A DNA stretch of 64,000 nt from a virus. Position numbers and translations under genes: made by a program. Below are positions 49,147 through 57,144 of this stretch, piece after piece. The stretch is from IMG/VR virus record IMGVR_UViG_3300025128_000015, positions 62,001 to 126,000 of that record; one strand, written 5' to 3'. The number at the start of each line of letters is the position of its first letter. Positions within the stretch are counted from its first letter, which is position 1. Under the pieces are notes generated by a model. That model was not told the origin of the DNA and did no database searches. It saw only the letters and a list, made by a program, of their open reading frames with translations.

Positions 49147-49512
49147 ATGAAATTATTATTTGAAAATTGGAGAAAATTTATTAATGAATCCGCATTTAGT
49201 GGAAACGGACCTTTATCTGAACCTATTGAGGAAATTGGAGGATTAAGATTCAACGACAGAGCACCGTTCGGACAAGAGCGTGATCCTACGGGACCTAGCG
49301 CTTCTGTAGCCAGAGGGCTTGAAGCTCCAGTTCCTGCAGAGATTGCAGATGAGATGGAAAACGTGCACAAAGAAAATCCGAAAATGGATATCGATAGCAT
49401 CCTTGATGCAGTCGATAAAAAGTTCCCAAAATTTGATTTATTCGCGTATTATAATCATGATCTTGTCGACGAAGCTATTGAATTATTTAAAAAGGAAAGG
49501 ATGACTAAATAA
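49147..49512 (+). CDS. Protein with type B leader
   Basis: 121 aa. MKLLFENWRKFINESAF is the second leader type, like T4 MKTYQEFIAEA; a cut after FINE is predicted by analogy. The rest is a soluble acidic domain (MDIDSILDAVDKKFPKFDLF). Its stop overlaps the next start. Confidence 0.65.
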   Translation: MKLLFENWRKFINESAFSGNGPLSEPIEEIGGLRFNDRAPFGQERDPTGPSASVARGLEAPVPAEIADEMENVHKENPKMDIDSILDAVDKKFPKFDLFAYYNHDLVDEAIELFKKERMTK

Positions 49513-50513
49513 TGAAACTTTTGCTTGAAAATTGGAAAAAATATATTAATGAAGGTGTTATGGATGATAAGCCTTATCGTACCGATGCTCAAGCAAAAAA
49601 AGAGTTAGAAAATAATATTTACACTGAAGAAGCTTCAAAAGACAGTATCGAAAAGACTGTCAAAGACGTTTTAAAGGATGAAGGTGGCGCATCAGGACTA
49701 GATCCTATTAAAAAAGCTGTTGAAGATCTAGATTTACCAGACAATTTTGACTTAAAAGACTTCCTTAAAGGTTTAAGAGGTGTCGGACAACACGAAGATG
49801 GTGATTATATCCTTGAAGATGGCGAAGAAATCGATGTTAGAGAAGGAATTGAAATATTTTTGGAAGCTCAAGACGATGTTTTAGAAGAAAAACGTCGTTC
49901 AAAACGCGGAAAAGGCAGAAAAAAGAAAAAAAAGAAGAAGAAAAAGAAAAAAGACGCATGTTATCACAAGGTTAGAGCACGATATGATGTCTGGCCATCT
50001 GCATATGCCTCTGGTGCTCTCGTAAAGTGTCGCAAAGTCGGTGCAGCAAATTGGGGCAACAAAAGCAAAAAGAACGAATCCGTCGATTTAGAAGCTATTA
50101 TTAGAGAAGAAGTTGAAAGTTATTTAGATGAATGTTGGAGTACTCATGAGCGCGTGCCTGGTACGATAAAAGGCACTAAAGGATCTTGTCGTCCTAAAAG
50201 CGAAGGGGTTAAAGCCGGCTTAGAAGAGAAAAAAAGAAAAAAGCGTAAGCTAACGTCTAAACCTAGCTCTGAAACGAGTCTTCGTGACTGGTTTGGCCGT
50301 AAAGGCGCAAAAGGAAAGAAAGGTGGCTGGGTTGATTGCAATACTTGTAAGACTGTTCGCACAAAATCCGGCAAGAAACGCAAGAGCTGCAAGGCTTGTG
50401 GGCGTTCTGGGAGCGAAAAGAGGTCAAAGTACCCGTCTTGTCGTCCAACGCCGTCAGCGTGCGGGAAACGCGGCCGCTGGGGAAAGAAAGCTAAAGCAGG
50501 AAAGAAAGGATAA
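49512..50513 (+). CDS. Lysine-rich DNA-binding-like protein with type B leader
   Basis: 333 aa. MKLLLENWKKYINEG leader; acidic helical part to about residue 125; a 17-residue Lys/Arg run; CYHKVRARYDVWPSAYASGA, a phage-conserved basic domain; an internal type A-like helix LEAIIREEVESYLDE; then CNTCKTVRTKSGKKRKSCKA, a zinc-ribbon-like tail rich in Lys and Gly. Highly basic and modular, consistent with packaged internal proteins that coat DNA. Confidence 0.72.
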   Translation: MKLLLENWKKYINEGVMDDKPYRTDAQAKKELENNIYTEEASKDSIEKTVKDVLKDEGGASGLDPIKKAVEDLDLPDNFDLKDFLKGLRGVGQHEDGDYILEDGEEIDVREGIEIFLEAQDDVLEEKRRSKRGKGRKKKKKKKKKKKDACYHKVRARYDVWPSAYASGALVKCRKVGAANWGNKSKKNESVDLEAIIREEVESYLDECWSTHERVPGTIKGTKGSCRPKSEGVKAGLEEKKRKKRKLTSKPSSETSLRDWFGRKGAKGKKGGWVDCNTCKTVRTKSGKKRKSCKACGRSGSEKRSKYPSCRPTPSACGKRGRWGKKAKAGKKG

Positions 50514-50536
50514 TATGAGTGTAGAAATATTACACA

Positions 50537-50545
50537 CTATTTATT
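50537..50545 (+). promoter_or_regulatory. Candidate late-promoter motif CTATTTATT
   Basis: It lies 19 nt before the leader-type gene at 50565, in an ACACTATTTATTATATAAGG context. Confidence 0.42.
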
Positions 50546-50564
50546 ATATAAGGAAATTATCACA

Positions 50565-51194
50565 ATGAACGTTACAAAAGAACACCTCAAACAAATCATC
50601 GAAGAAGAACTCTTGGAGATGATGAATGAAAAATCCACGGACATCGACGAAGCTGTTTTGGGTTTGAATATAGCGGGTCAAGCGAATCCGAAACTTCGGA
50701 AGAAAGTTAAGAAAGCATTAGAAGATGAGCCTGGTGGTTCGCGTTCGTCCGGCATGCCAAATCCATTAAAACAATTAAAAGATTATGCCCGTGATCGGAC
50801 TGGTAACGTTGATCGAGGGTATTATGATAGAGAAAAAGCTAAAAGAGCTGGGAAGAACGCAGCTGCAGCCCGAAGAGACAGAAAAGCGACAAAAACTCGT
50901 GAACGTGGTAACATCGCTCATAATTTTGGAGGAGGCGTAGCGGGTTCCGGTATGACCGGTGGATATAGCATGCCTGAGCCGCGGCAAACATTTGGAGAAC
51001 CGGCGCCAACAACTAAAGTACCCAGAAAGAAAAAAAGATACACGCGAATCCCGGCTGATTTAGAGTCTGCAGTATCAGGTAAGGGTAAAAGTGTCTGGGT
51101 ACCAATAGATGAAAACGATATCACAAAAGCTGATCTTAAAAAAGTAATTCGTGAAGAACTTGAAGCTTTCTTGGATGATCACTACAGCAAATAG
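50565..51194 (+). CDS. Basic protein with leader modules at both ends
   Basis: 209 aa. It begins MNVTKEHLKQIIEEELLEMM and ends ITKADLKKVIREELEAFLDD, so the type A module is present at both termini around a basic, Gly-rich centre (AKRAGKNAAAARRDRKATKT). Likely a virion-internal protein. Its stop faces the minus-strand gene at 51196 with one base between. Confidence 0.7.
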   Translation: MNVTKEHLKQIIEEELLEMMNEKSTDIDEAVLGLNIAGQANPKLRKKVKKALEDEPGGSRSSGMPNPLKQLKDYARDRTGNVDRGYYDREKAKRAGKNAAAARRDRKATKTRERGNIAHNFGGGVAGSGMTGGYSMPEPRQTFGEPAPTTKVPRKKKRYTRIPADLESAVSGKGKSVWVPIDENDITKADLKKVIREELEAFLDDHYSK

Positions 51195-51195
51195 T

Positions 51196-51438
51196 TTAAT
51201 CGGTATTCCTTACTATACTTACAACCTCTAAGCTTTTTGGGTTACACCAGACAATACCTACTTTAAAAAAGTATACTTCAATGATTATTGTTTCTGGTTC
51301 TGTTTCCATAAAATCCCAGACGTCGATATCAATAATAATTCCTAAATCATTCCAACGTTCTTTTGGAGCGTTTAAATTATCATAAAGATTTTCGTCTTGA
51401 TTGAATCTTGTCCACCTAACCATGTCGCCTACTTTCAT
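51196..51438 (-). CDS. MKVGDLV-family protein, copy 17 (minus strand)
   Basis: 80 aa, beginning MKVGDMVRWTRFNQDENLYD, with strands DLGIIIDIDVWDF and TIIIEVYFF. It is a member of the accessory-region family placed alone and reversed among late-type genes, probably a moved-in copy. Confidence 0.7.
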   Translation of the reverse strand: MKVGDMVRWTRFNQDENLYDNLNAPKERWNDLGIIIDIDVWDFMETEPETIIIEVYFFKVGIVWCNPKSLEVVSIVRNTD

Positions 51439-51531
51439 ATTAATAACTAGGCATGAAAGCAATAGATCGTGTCTTTTAAGGCATGTATAAGATTTAAGTT
51501 CTAATTATTATTAAAGGTGAGACTACAAATT

Positions 51532-51699
51532 ATGAGCAACAATTTTTTAAGCATAAAAGAACTTCGTAAATTAATACAAGAAGTTGTCAAAGAAGTAGAA
51601 GGCGAAAATCCAGAATTAATCGATCCAGATGGTGGTAAAGTTTTTCACATCGATGATGATGGAAATATTGTATACCATGGTGAAGAAGAGTCAGACTAA
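51532..51699 (+). CDS. Small protein with leader-like helix
   Basis: 55 aa from the ATG at 51532. IKELRKLIQEVVKEVEGE resembles the type A module, followed by a short acidic beta segment (KVFHIDDDGNIVYH). The stop overlaps the convergent lipoprotein gene by 4 nt. Confidence 0.58.
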   Translation: MSNNFLSIKELRKLIQEVVKEVEGENPELIDPDGGKVFHIDDDGNIVYHGEEESD

Positions 51700-52031
51700 C
51701 GAGATGGCCGTTTCTTTTTTCCTTTCTTATTAGAAAACTTCTTATTTGGTTTCTTGTGTGGTTTCTTGACTTTTACTCTAGGCTTATAAAATCTTATGCT
51801 TCTGTTGTATGTCTTGTATTTTCCACGATAATTTCTAATATGCTTACGATATATGTATCTACTAGATACAACCTTCATCTTATATGGTAAATAAACATAT
51901 GTTCCATAAAGATTATCATAATAAACATAAGCCGGCTTCGTTGTATAAGAAACGCTAGGCGTCAAGGTGGCGAAACAACCGGTTAAGGTAAATACTAAAA
52001 CAAGAACAACAGATAATAAACGTTTTTTCAT
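51696..52031 (-). CDS. Basic predicted lipoprotein (minus strand)
   Basis: 111 aa. LLSVVLVLVFTLTGC is a signal peptide with lipobox TGC. The mature protein is Tyr-rich and then strongly basic (RVKVKKPHKKPNKKFSNKKG). AGGAG precedes the start. Reversed orientation and odd composition suggest an inserted cargo gene, possibly surface-exposed in the host. Confidence 0.68.
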   Translation of the reverse strand: MKKRLLSVVLVLVFTLTGCFATLTPSVSYTTKPAYVYYDNLYGTYVYLPYKMKVVSSRYIYRKHIRNYRGKYKTYNRSIRFYKPRVKVKKPHKKPNKKFSNKKGKKKRPSR

Positions 52032-52126
52032 TTTGTTCTCCTGTTCATAGCAAAAGTATAGTTACTTTTTTTTAAAAGTAAAGGAATTTCTTTAACTAAT
52101 TATATGGGAAAGGAGATAATAAGAAT

Positions 52127-52852
52127 ATGATTTTATCTGAAGCCCACGTAGAAGTTTTTGTCTTAGAAGAAATGATTAAACTTCTCGGAGAATATTCTGA
52201 TCTTGAAGAAGAATTTATTAAAAGAAAAAAAGGTGGTGCGTTTGATCCAGCAACGTTTTCAAGCGATGTATCTCCAGAAGAAGTTGAAAAAGCTTTTAGA
52301 GCGCAAAATATAGAAAAAGGTATGTCTCCTGAAGCAGCAAGAGAATATGCTAAAGCGCAAGTTAAAGCAAGAACTGCCAAGAGCGAAGAGCCCACAGAAG
52401 AAGTTCCTGAAATTGGAGCGTCCGTCGAAGGTGGTAGTGAAATGGGCGGTGGATCTCAAGAAGGTAGAATGCAAAAATGGTCTGACCGGTCAGAGGAATT
52501 GATGAACCTAGAAAATTTGTTTACTATCGACAATTCTTTCCGAAATGCAATTGCAGAATTAAGCAAAACCACTAGTGGAGAACCGACAAGCGACGAACCT
52601 TCTTATATGCTAGCAACAGCATTATTAGGTCTCGTCGAGCAAGTGCCTGGCGAGCCAAATACAAATGAAGAAAAAGTTAGAGAATGGTTGGTTAATTATT
52701 TGCCCGCAGGACAAAATAAAGATATGACAATACAAAGAATAATTTATTATATGTCCCGAGCAGCTAGCTCAAAACCCACATATAACCAAGTTTGGGCTGC
52801 ACAGAAGGGTGTCCTTGACTTTCTCTCTCAAAGGGCTTCTAGGGGCGTCTAA
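52127..52852 (+). CDS. Hypothetical protein of the late block
   Basis: 241 aa. An acidic N-terminus (VFVLEEMIKLLGEYSDLEEE) with a leader-like helix, a Glu/Lys-rich middle (VSPEEVEKAFRAQNIEKGMS), then a helical C-terminal domain. AAAGGAG upstream. No family is recognised. Confidence 0.6.
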   Translation: MILSEAHVEVFVLEEMIKLLGEYSDLEEEFIKRKKGGAFDPATFSSDVSPEEVEKAFRAQNIEKGMSPEAAREYAKAQVKARTAKSEEPTEEVPEIGASVEGGSEMGGGSQEGRMQKWSDRSEELMNLENLFTIDNSFRNAIAELSKTTSGEPTSDEPSYMLATALLGLVEQVPGEPNTNEEKVREWLVNYLPAGQNKDMTIQRIIYYMSRAASSKPTYNQVWAAQKGVLDFLSQRASRGV

Positions 52853-52889
52853 ACAGTACTGTGGTGAATTTAAAACAAAGAGGAAACTA

Positions 52890-53174
52890 GTGGCTAAAAG
52901 AAAAGTTGGATTTGGGGCACTCCTAGAAGAATTAGAACAGGAAGAAGAAGTATATATTCCTAAATCTTATATTGTATGTCCCGCGTGCAAAGACGAATTT
53001 AGATCTGATGAATGTCCGCAGAAAGAAGATGAAAAGATATTCTGTTCCTGTGGTAATTTAGAATTTGGCTGCATTGAAGGCGACGGACATCCGTGTAGAA
53101 TTGGATCCAAAGGCGGATTCACAACTGTTAAGTATAAAACAGTTTATCCTAAATTTATCGATAAGAACATCTAG
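52890..53174 (+). CDS. Zinc-binding small protein
   Basis: 94 aa from the GTG at 52890 (AGAGGA upstream). CPACKDEFRSDECP and CSCGNLEFGC form a four-Cys zinc site, followed by beta strands. It is probably a structural zinc ribbon, role unknown. Confidence 0.65.
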   Translation: MAKRKVGFGALLEELEQEEEVYIPKSYIVCPACKDEFRSDECPQKEDEKIFCSCGNLEFGCIEGDGHPCRIGSKGGFTTVKYKTVYPKFIDKNI

Positions 53175-53177
53175 ATA

Positions 53178-53186
53178 CTATTTAGA
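53178..53186 (+). promoter_or_regulatory. Candidate late-promoter motif CTATTTAGA
   Basis: It lies 36 nt before the leader-type gene at 53223 and matches the copy at 17780. Confidence 0.35.
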
Positions 53187-53222
53187 TTATAAGACTTTTT
53201 ATTCACCGCGGAGATAAAAAAC

Positions 53223-53867
53223 ATGAAGTTAACAGAAAACGTTTTAAAACAAACAATTAGAGAAGTTATTAGTGAACTTCTAGAAGAAGACAAGCCAAAG
53301 CCGGCAAGAGGCCCAAAGGAAGCAAGTGAATTTTTAAAAACAGTGACTGACGCTGCCAAAGAAGCTGATAAATCTGGAAAAGAACAAAGAAAAGTGGCTA
53401 GCCCAGCGCGAAAGAAAGTTAAAGAAGATATCGACGAAGTAAGTGGCGTACCTGTTGCTAAAGATGATGACTTTGATCCTCTCGCTGCGTCTGAAGCCCT
53501 AGACAAAGTTGCCGGGGTTGATGATGTAAAAGCATTAGACGTCGGACCTGTTAATGAAAAACTTTCTGATAAGCAGTCTAAAAATATGGACAAAGATGAC
53601 GATGGCGATATTGACGCAAAAGATTTAAAAGCTCTTCGTAATCGTAAGTCAAAAAAGAAAGGTGATGTTTCTGAACAAGAAATGCCAGACCCTGAGCTTC
53701 CGAAAGTTCCTGACGTTAAAACAGAAGTGCCTGCTGCAGAAAAAATGACTCCTCCAAAAGCTCCGGCTGGTCAACAAACAACGACTCCTATGTCTTTAAA
53801 AGAGCATGCTTCGGCCAAGCACAATCGCATTTTTGAATCCTTAGTTAAGAGTATTACAAAGAAATAA
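53223..53867 (+). CDS. Leader-type protein with EF-hand-like loop
   Basis: 214 aa. MKLTENVLKQTIREVISELL leader, then an acidic, Lys-rich disordered body and the loop DKDDDGDIDAKDLKALR, which has the DxDxDGxI spacing of calcium-binding EF-hand or dockerin loops. Pro-rich stretch near the C-terminus. Probably a virion-associated protein. Confidence 0.65.
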   Translation: MKLTENVLKQTIREVISELLEEDKPKPARGPKEASEFLKTVTDAAKEADKSGKEQRKVASPARKKVKEDIDEVSGVPVAKDDDFDPLAASEALDKVAGVDDVKALDVGPVNEKLSDKQSKNMDKDDDGDIDAKDLKALRNRKSKKKGDVSEQEMPDPELPKVPDVKTEVPAAEKMTPPKAPAGQQTTTPMSLKEHASAKHNRIFESLVKSITKK

Positions 53868-53877
53868 GGAATCTAGT

Positions 53878-55620
53878 ATGAAAATTGATACTAAACGTTT
53901 AGATCATATCATTGAAGAAGTGTTGGAAGAAGTTATTTCTGAGCAATCCTTTGTTCGTGACGGCGACGACGCGACATTGGACCGAATTAATAAGCAAAGA
54001 ACACCTGTATCCGTGGAGCCGGTAAAGGCGCCTGAATGGGCTGAGATGTATTTTAAATCCAATCCAGGTTTAAGAGAAAAATACACAAAAGCCTATTCAG
54101 ATCCAAATTTTAGAGCAAGAGCAGACGCGCACGATGCTAAAGTTATAGCAAATAATAAAAAATATGCACTCAACAAGAAGAAAGGAAATGTAACGATCCG
54201 ACAACCTCAATTAACTTCTGTACAGTTGATGGGAAATAAGGTTCTTGATGATTGGTATAAAAACACTTCGCCAGAAGATCGAGCAATGAAAGATTACTCC
54301 GGAAATCCATCTGCACGAGCCAAGTTTTATAAAAAAATGGAAAAAAGAGCCAAGGAGAAAGGTGGAAATTTAGATGTATCAAAGCTGGGCGATGATGATG
54401 TTTACGGCGACGGGGGAACACTGGGACTCACACCAGACGCTGCTCCTGGTACATGGGATGATCCACTTGGTTATAAAGGACAGACTCAATTTAAATTTCA
54501 AAAAGATATTGTAGGCAAACCTGGTGAAAAAATAGATTCTGAAAGATTAAAACGTCGATCAAAAGATTTCGAAGGATTTCATGCCGGCGACTTAAATATA
54601 AGCCCTGAGATGGCCGGAACAATTGAAGATGTTGGTACGTTTATACTTCCAACAAACGCATTAGAGGCTGTAATTAGCCTTGTGCCTTTCGGAAAATTGT
54701 TCGGACTCGTTGGTAAACAGGGAACAAAGATTGCGGAAAAAGAAGTCGCAAAAGAACTTGTAAGCCAAGGTGTTGATAAAGCTGTAGCTCAAAGAATTGC
54801 AAAAGCACGTATGGATTATTTTGCAAAAGAAGCTGCTGAAAAGGCCGCTGCTAAGAAACTTGCAACAAAGGGTGGAATAAAGCCTGGTGGAGTTTTAAGT
54901 CCGTCGTCGCGGCTATCTCAAAAGCCTCCAAAGCCTGGATTTTTAGGAAGATCAAAAGTTGAAATACAAGATATGACTAAAAATCTCAAGAATTTTGCAT
55001 CTAAATATTTAGGACCAGAAACTGTTAATAAAGCAATGAGAAATGCTAGTGGTAAAGGCTTTAAAGAAGGAGCCAAAGGATTTGCAAAGGGACTTGCTGG
55101 ACAGTTGCATCCAATGCATCGATTATTTGGATCTAGCTGGCATGGTGCGCCAATGACATATGTTTTAGCTAAAATATATAATGCACAGAAAGGATCAAAA
55201 TTTGACCAAGAAGATCTTGGGGAACTTAGAGATATACTTGGGCTAAAAACTTTGGCAGATGTAGAGCGAGCGATGATAAACAGCGACAAAGAAGTAAGAA
55301 AACAAAATAAAGAAGCGTATGAATTAGATCGAAAGCTTATGAGAGGCGGATCCACGGCGGATAGAAGTACTGATATAATTATCGACGGCCTTATAAATTC
55401 CGGAATGGTTAATACAATTGATTCTTATAATATTAATGTAATGAGAGAACTTATAAAAAGCATGAAATCAAATCCTGCATATGGAAGTAGTAGAGTTAAG
55501 TTTCCCACGGAAGAAGAATTTATTAAAGCTCTAAAAGCTAAAGGCATTAAATTAGATATCGACACTCCATTAGTTAAAGAGCACATTGTCAACTTAGTAA
55601 TGGAAACTCTCGGGTATTAA
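53878..55620 (+). CDS. Large leader-type virion protein candidate
   Basis: 580 aa. It starts MKIDTKRLDHIIEEVLEEVI, a type A leader variant. Near residue 256 is a hydrophobic stretch, LPTNALEAVISLVPFGKLFG, that could insert in a membrane, followed by Ala/Lys-rich helices. The C-terminus (LVKEHIVNLVMETLGY) again resembles the module. It may be an internal or ejected virion protein, inferred from layout only. Confidence 0.65.
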   Translation: MKIDTKRLDHIIEEVLEEVISEQSFVRDGDDATLDRINKQRTPVSVEPVKAPEWAEMYFKSNPGLREKYTKAYSDPNFRARADAHDAKVIANNKKYALNKKKGNVTIRQPQLTSVQLMGNKVLDDWYKNTSPEDRAMKDYSGNPSARAKFYKKMEKRAKEKGGNLDVSKLGDDDVYGDGGTLGLTPDAAPGTWDDPLGYKGQTQFKFQKDIVGKPGEKIDSERLKRRSKDFEGFHAGDLNISPEMAGTIEDVGTFILPTNALEAVISLVPFGKLFGLVGKQGTKIAEKEVAKELVSQGVDKAVAQRIAKARMDYFAKEAAEKAAAKKLATKGGIKPGGVLSPSSRLSQKPPKPGFLGRSKVEIQDMTKNLKNFASKYLGPETVNKAMRNASGKGFKEGAKGFAKGLAGQLHPMHRLFGSSWHGAPMTYVLAKIYNAQKGSKFDQEDLGELRDILGLKTLADVERAMINSDKEVRKQNKEAYELDRKLMRGGSTADRSTDIIIDGLINSGMVNTIDSYNINVMRELIKSMKSNPAYGSSRVKFPTEEEFIKALKAKGIKLDIDTPLVKEHIVNLVMETLGY

Positions 55621-55859
55621 GCTTCAGATAATATATGCAAATGGTTACATAACATAAGTGAGTCTGGTTCTCCTGAAGCTTCTCTATCCCAGATTAACCA
55701 TTCTATTTCTGCAAACTCTCGGTTGTCTTCTGTTTCAAAAACAGTCATGATAATTCCCATGTTAAGTTTCCAATTATCGTCAGGTATACCACCAATAACC
55801 GTATTAATTTTATTGAAGGTATACATTGACCTGACCGTAACTAAGTCGCCTCTCTTCAT
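55617..55859 (-). CDS. MKVGDLV-family protein, copy 18 (minus strand)
   Basis: 80 aa, beginning MKRGDLVTVRSMYTFNKI, with LNMGIIMTVFETED and FAEIEWLIWD strands. Convergent with the large leader protein, overlapping its stop by 4 nt. Like copy 17 it sits alone among late genes. Confidence 0.7.
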   Translation of the reverse strand: MKRGDLVTVRSMYTFNKINTVIGGIPDDNWKLNMGIIMTVFETEDNREFAEIEWLIWDREASGEPDSLMLCNHLHILSEA

Positions 55860-55865
55860 ATTATT

Positions 55866-55874
55866 TATAAATAG
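55866..55874. promoter_or_regulatory. TATAAATAG / CTATTTATA motif between divergent genes
   Basis: On the minus strand it reads CTATTTATA, like the other late-motif copies, 6 nt before the minus-strand gene. On the plus strand TATAAATA equals the T4 late-promoter consensus and could serve the gene at 55929. Orientation unresolved. Confidence 0.4.
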
Positions 55875-55928
55875 TTTTTAGTTAACAGTTGTCTTAACTA
55901 GTTAATATTATAGTGTTAGTGTAATCTT

Positions 55929-56141
55929 ATGAATATAATGTTTTTACCAGAAGTGGATAGATTGATAAATATTTTCCCTAAGCCTTTGAAAATAAGAGAG
56001 ATGGAAAAAAAGATTGTCCAACCTGTTGAAAACACTAAGCTTTTATACAAAGATATCGCACACCACTTTAGTACAGAAGATTTAATAGAGTTAACAAAAT
56101 ATGCAAACAATATTCGAAAGTTGGAGAAGTTTTATGTCTGA
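55929..56141 (+). CDS. Small hypothetical protein
   Basis: 70 aa, helical and Lys-rich, with no strong ribosome site. It overlaps the NUDIX gene by 41 nt. No domain is recognised. Confidence 0.45.
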   Translation: MNIMFLPEVDRLINIFPKPLKIREMEKKIVQPVENTKLLYKDIAHHFSTEDLIELTKYANNIRKLEKFYV

Positions 56142-56544
56142 GCGCGTCGGTGAAGCTCATGAAAAAGATACTGATCAAGTTGGATTGGTTATCGTATTGG
56201 ATTCGCAAGAACGCGCATTGCTTATGAAAAGAAGCGAAGAAGTAGGTTATGGGGCCAATCAGTGGTCTATACCCGGTGGACATGTTCAAGAAGGTGAAAC
56301 CTATGAAGAAGGAGCGATTAGAGAGACTAAAGAAGAAACCAATTTAGACGTTTCTAATTTGGAACACTTCAAATCTAATGGCCGTCTTCATTATTACATA
56401 GCTCATGGTTTTAGCGGAGATCTCAAAATCAATTTTGAACATACAGACACAGCTTGGGTTACTTATAAAGATCTAGAAGACTATGATATTGTTGAAGAAA
56501 CAGAAGTCTTATTAAAAAAACTCTTAAAAGGGGTGAGTGAATAA
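56101..56544 (+). CDS. NUDIX hydrolase with type B leader
   Basis: 147 aa. The NUDIX box GGHVQEGETYEEGAIRE with TKEETN following fits Gx5Ex7REUxEExGU. These enzymes hydrolyse nucleoside diphosphates linked to another group, such as oxidised dNTPs, NAD-type molecules or RNA caps. It begins MQTIFESWRSFMSERV, a type B leader, which suggests the enzyme is packaged in the virion and delivered on infection. Confidence 0.88.
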   Translation: MQTIFESWRSFMSERVGEAHEKDTDQVGLVIVLDSQERALLMKRSEEVGYGANQWSIPGGHVQEGETYEEGAIRETKEETNLDVSNLEHFKSNGRLHYYIAHGFSGDLKINFEHTDTAWVTYKDLEDYDIVEETEVLLKKLLKGVSE

Positions 56545-56559
56545 AATTCAATTAAAGAG

Positions 56560-56587
56560 TAGAAAGTCTAAAAAATGTTCTTATATT
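56560..56587 (+). promoter_or_regulatory. Possible phage promoter
   Basis: Weak TAGAAA (56560-56565), 16-bp spacer ending TGTTCT, TATATT (56582-56587), inside a TTCTTATATT/AAATATAAGAA palindrome. Confidence 0.4.
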
Positions 56588-56618
56588 ATAAATATAAGAA
56601 GTCTTACAGGAGGACACA

Positions 56619-56870
56619 ATGAAAAAAGTTTTATCAGTTTTAACAATCTTAACAATTTTAATTTTCAGCACTAGTGCTATCGCCGGAGGTGGAAAGGCAA
56701 AATCTAAATTTTATGATTTCTCCGACCAGCTTATTGATGGCACTATTGCCAAGCCACAAGCGATGGTGAATGATGTAAAAGGCAAGGTCAAGTTTGATCG
56801 TTTGCTTCGACTTAAGAAGTCATTCATGCCTTCGCTTTTGCAAACTGCAAAAGAAAGGGTTTTTAAATGA
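56619..56870 (+). CDS. Small secreted protein
   Basis: 83 aa. VLSVLTILTILIFSTSAIA is a signal peptide, cleavage predicted after AIA; the mature part is basic (GGGKAKSKFYDF). AGGAGG upstream. Periplasmic location expected; function unknown. Confidence 0.65.
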   Translation: MKKVLSVLTILTILIFSTSAIAGGGKAKSKFYDFSDQLIDGTIAKPQAMVNDVKGKVKFDRLLRLKKSFMPSLLQTAKERVFK

Positions 56871-56968
56871 AATATGATAGGGAAGATGAGATTACCATTT
56901 ATATGCTGATCTTGTCTTCCTTTATCATGTTTGGTACTATAGCGTATGCTTTAATCGTGGGGTGTTGA
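56867..56968 (+). CDS. 33-aa membrane peptide
   Basis: ATG overlapping the previous stop. Charged start (KYDREDE) then ITIYMLILSSFIMFGTIAYA, one membrane helix. Confidence 0.52.
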   Translation: MKYDREDEITIYMLILSSFIMFGTIAYALIVGC

Positions 56969-56970
56969 TT

Positions 56971-57144
56971 ATGTGTTTAGTGTGTATTGAATTTCAAAAA
57001 GGTAAATTATCTGTTCTTGAAGCAAAGAGAAATCTTAGAGAGATGCACACCAACGTTGGTACTGATCATACTCTTGAAGCGCTTAAAATAATTGAAGATG
57101 TAGAAGATATAGAAAAAGTAAAGGATGGCCATGACTTAGAATGA
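56971..57144 (+). CDS. Small conserved-looking hypothetical protein
   Basis: 57 aa from the ATG at 56971. MCLVCIEFQKGKLSVLEAKR is a start I associate with small proteins in marine phages; the rest is acidic helix. It overlaps the next gene by 4 nt. Confidence 0.6.
   Translation: MCLVCIEFQKGKLSVLEAKRNLREMHTNVGTDHTLEALKIIEDVEDIEKVKDGHDLE

Noticed and set aside
52127-52852. Type A leader at the start of this protein
   Set aside because: The N-terminal helix is acidic and lacks the KITK and LKxII pattern, so it was not counted with the leader set.
54918-55355. 145-codon minus-strand ORF inside the large leader protein
   Set aside because: Shadow of the sense frame, no start signal.
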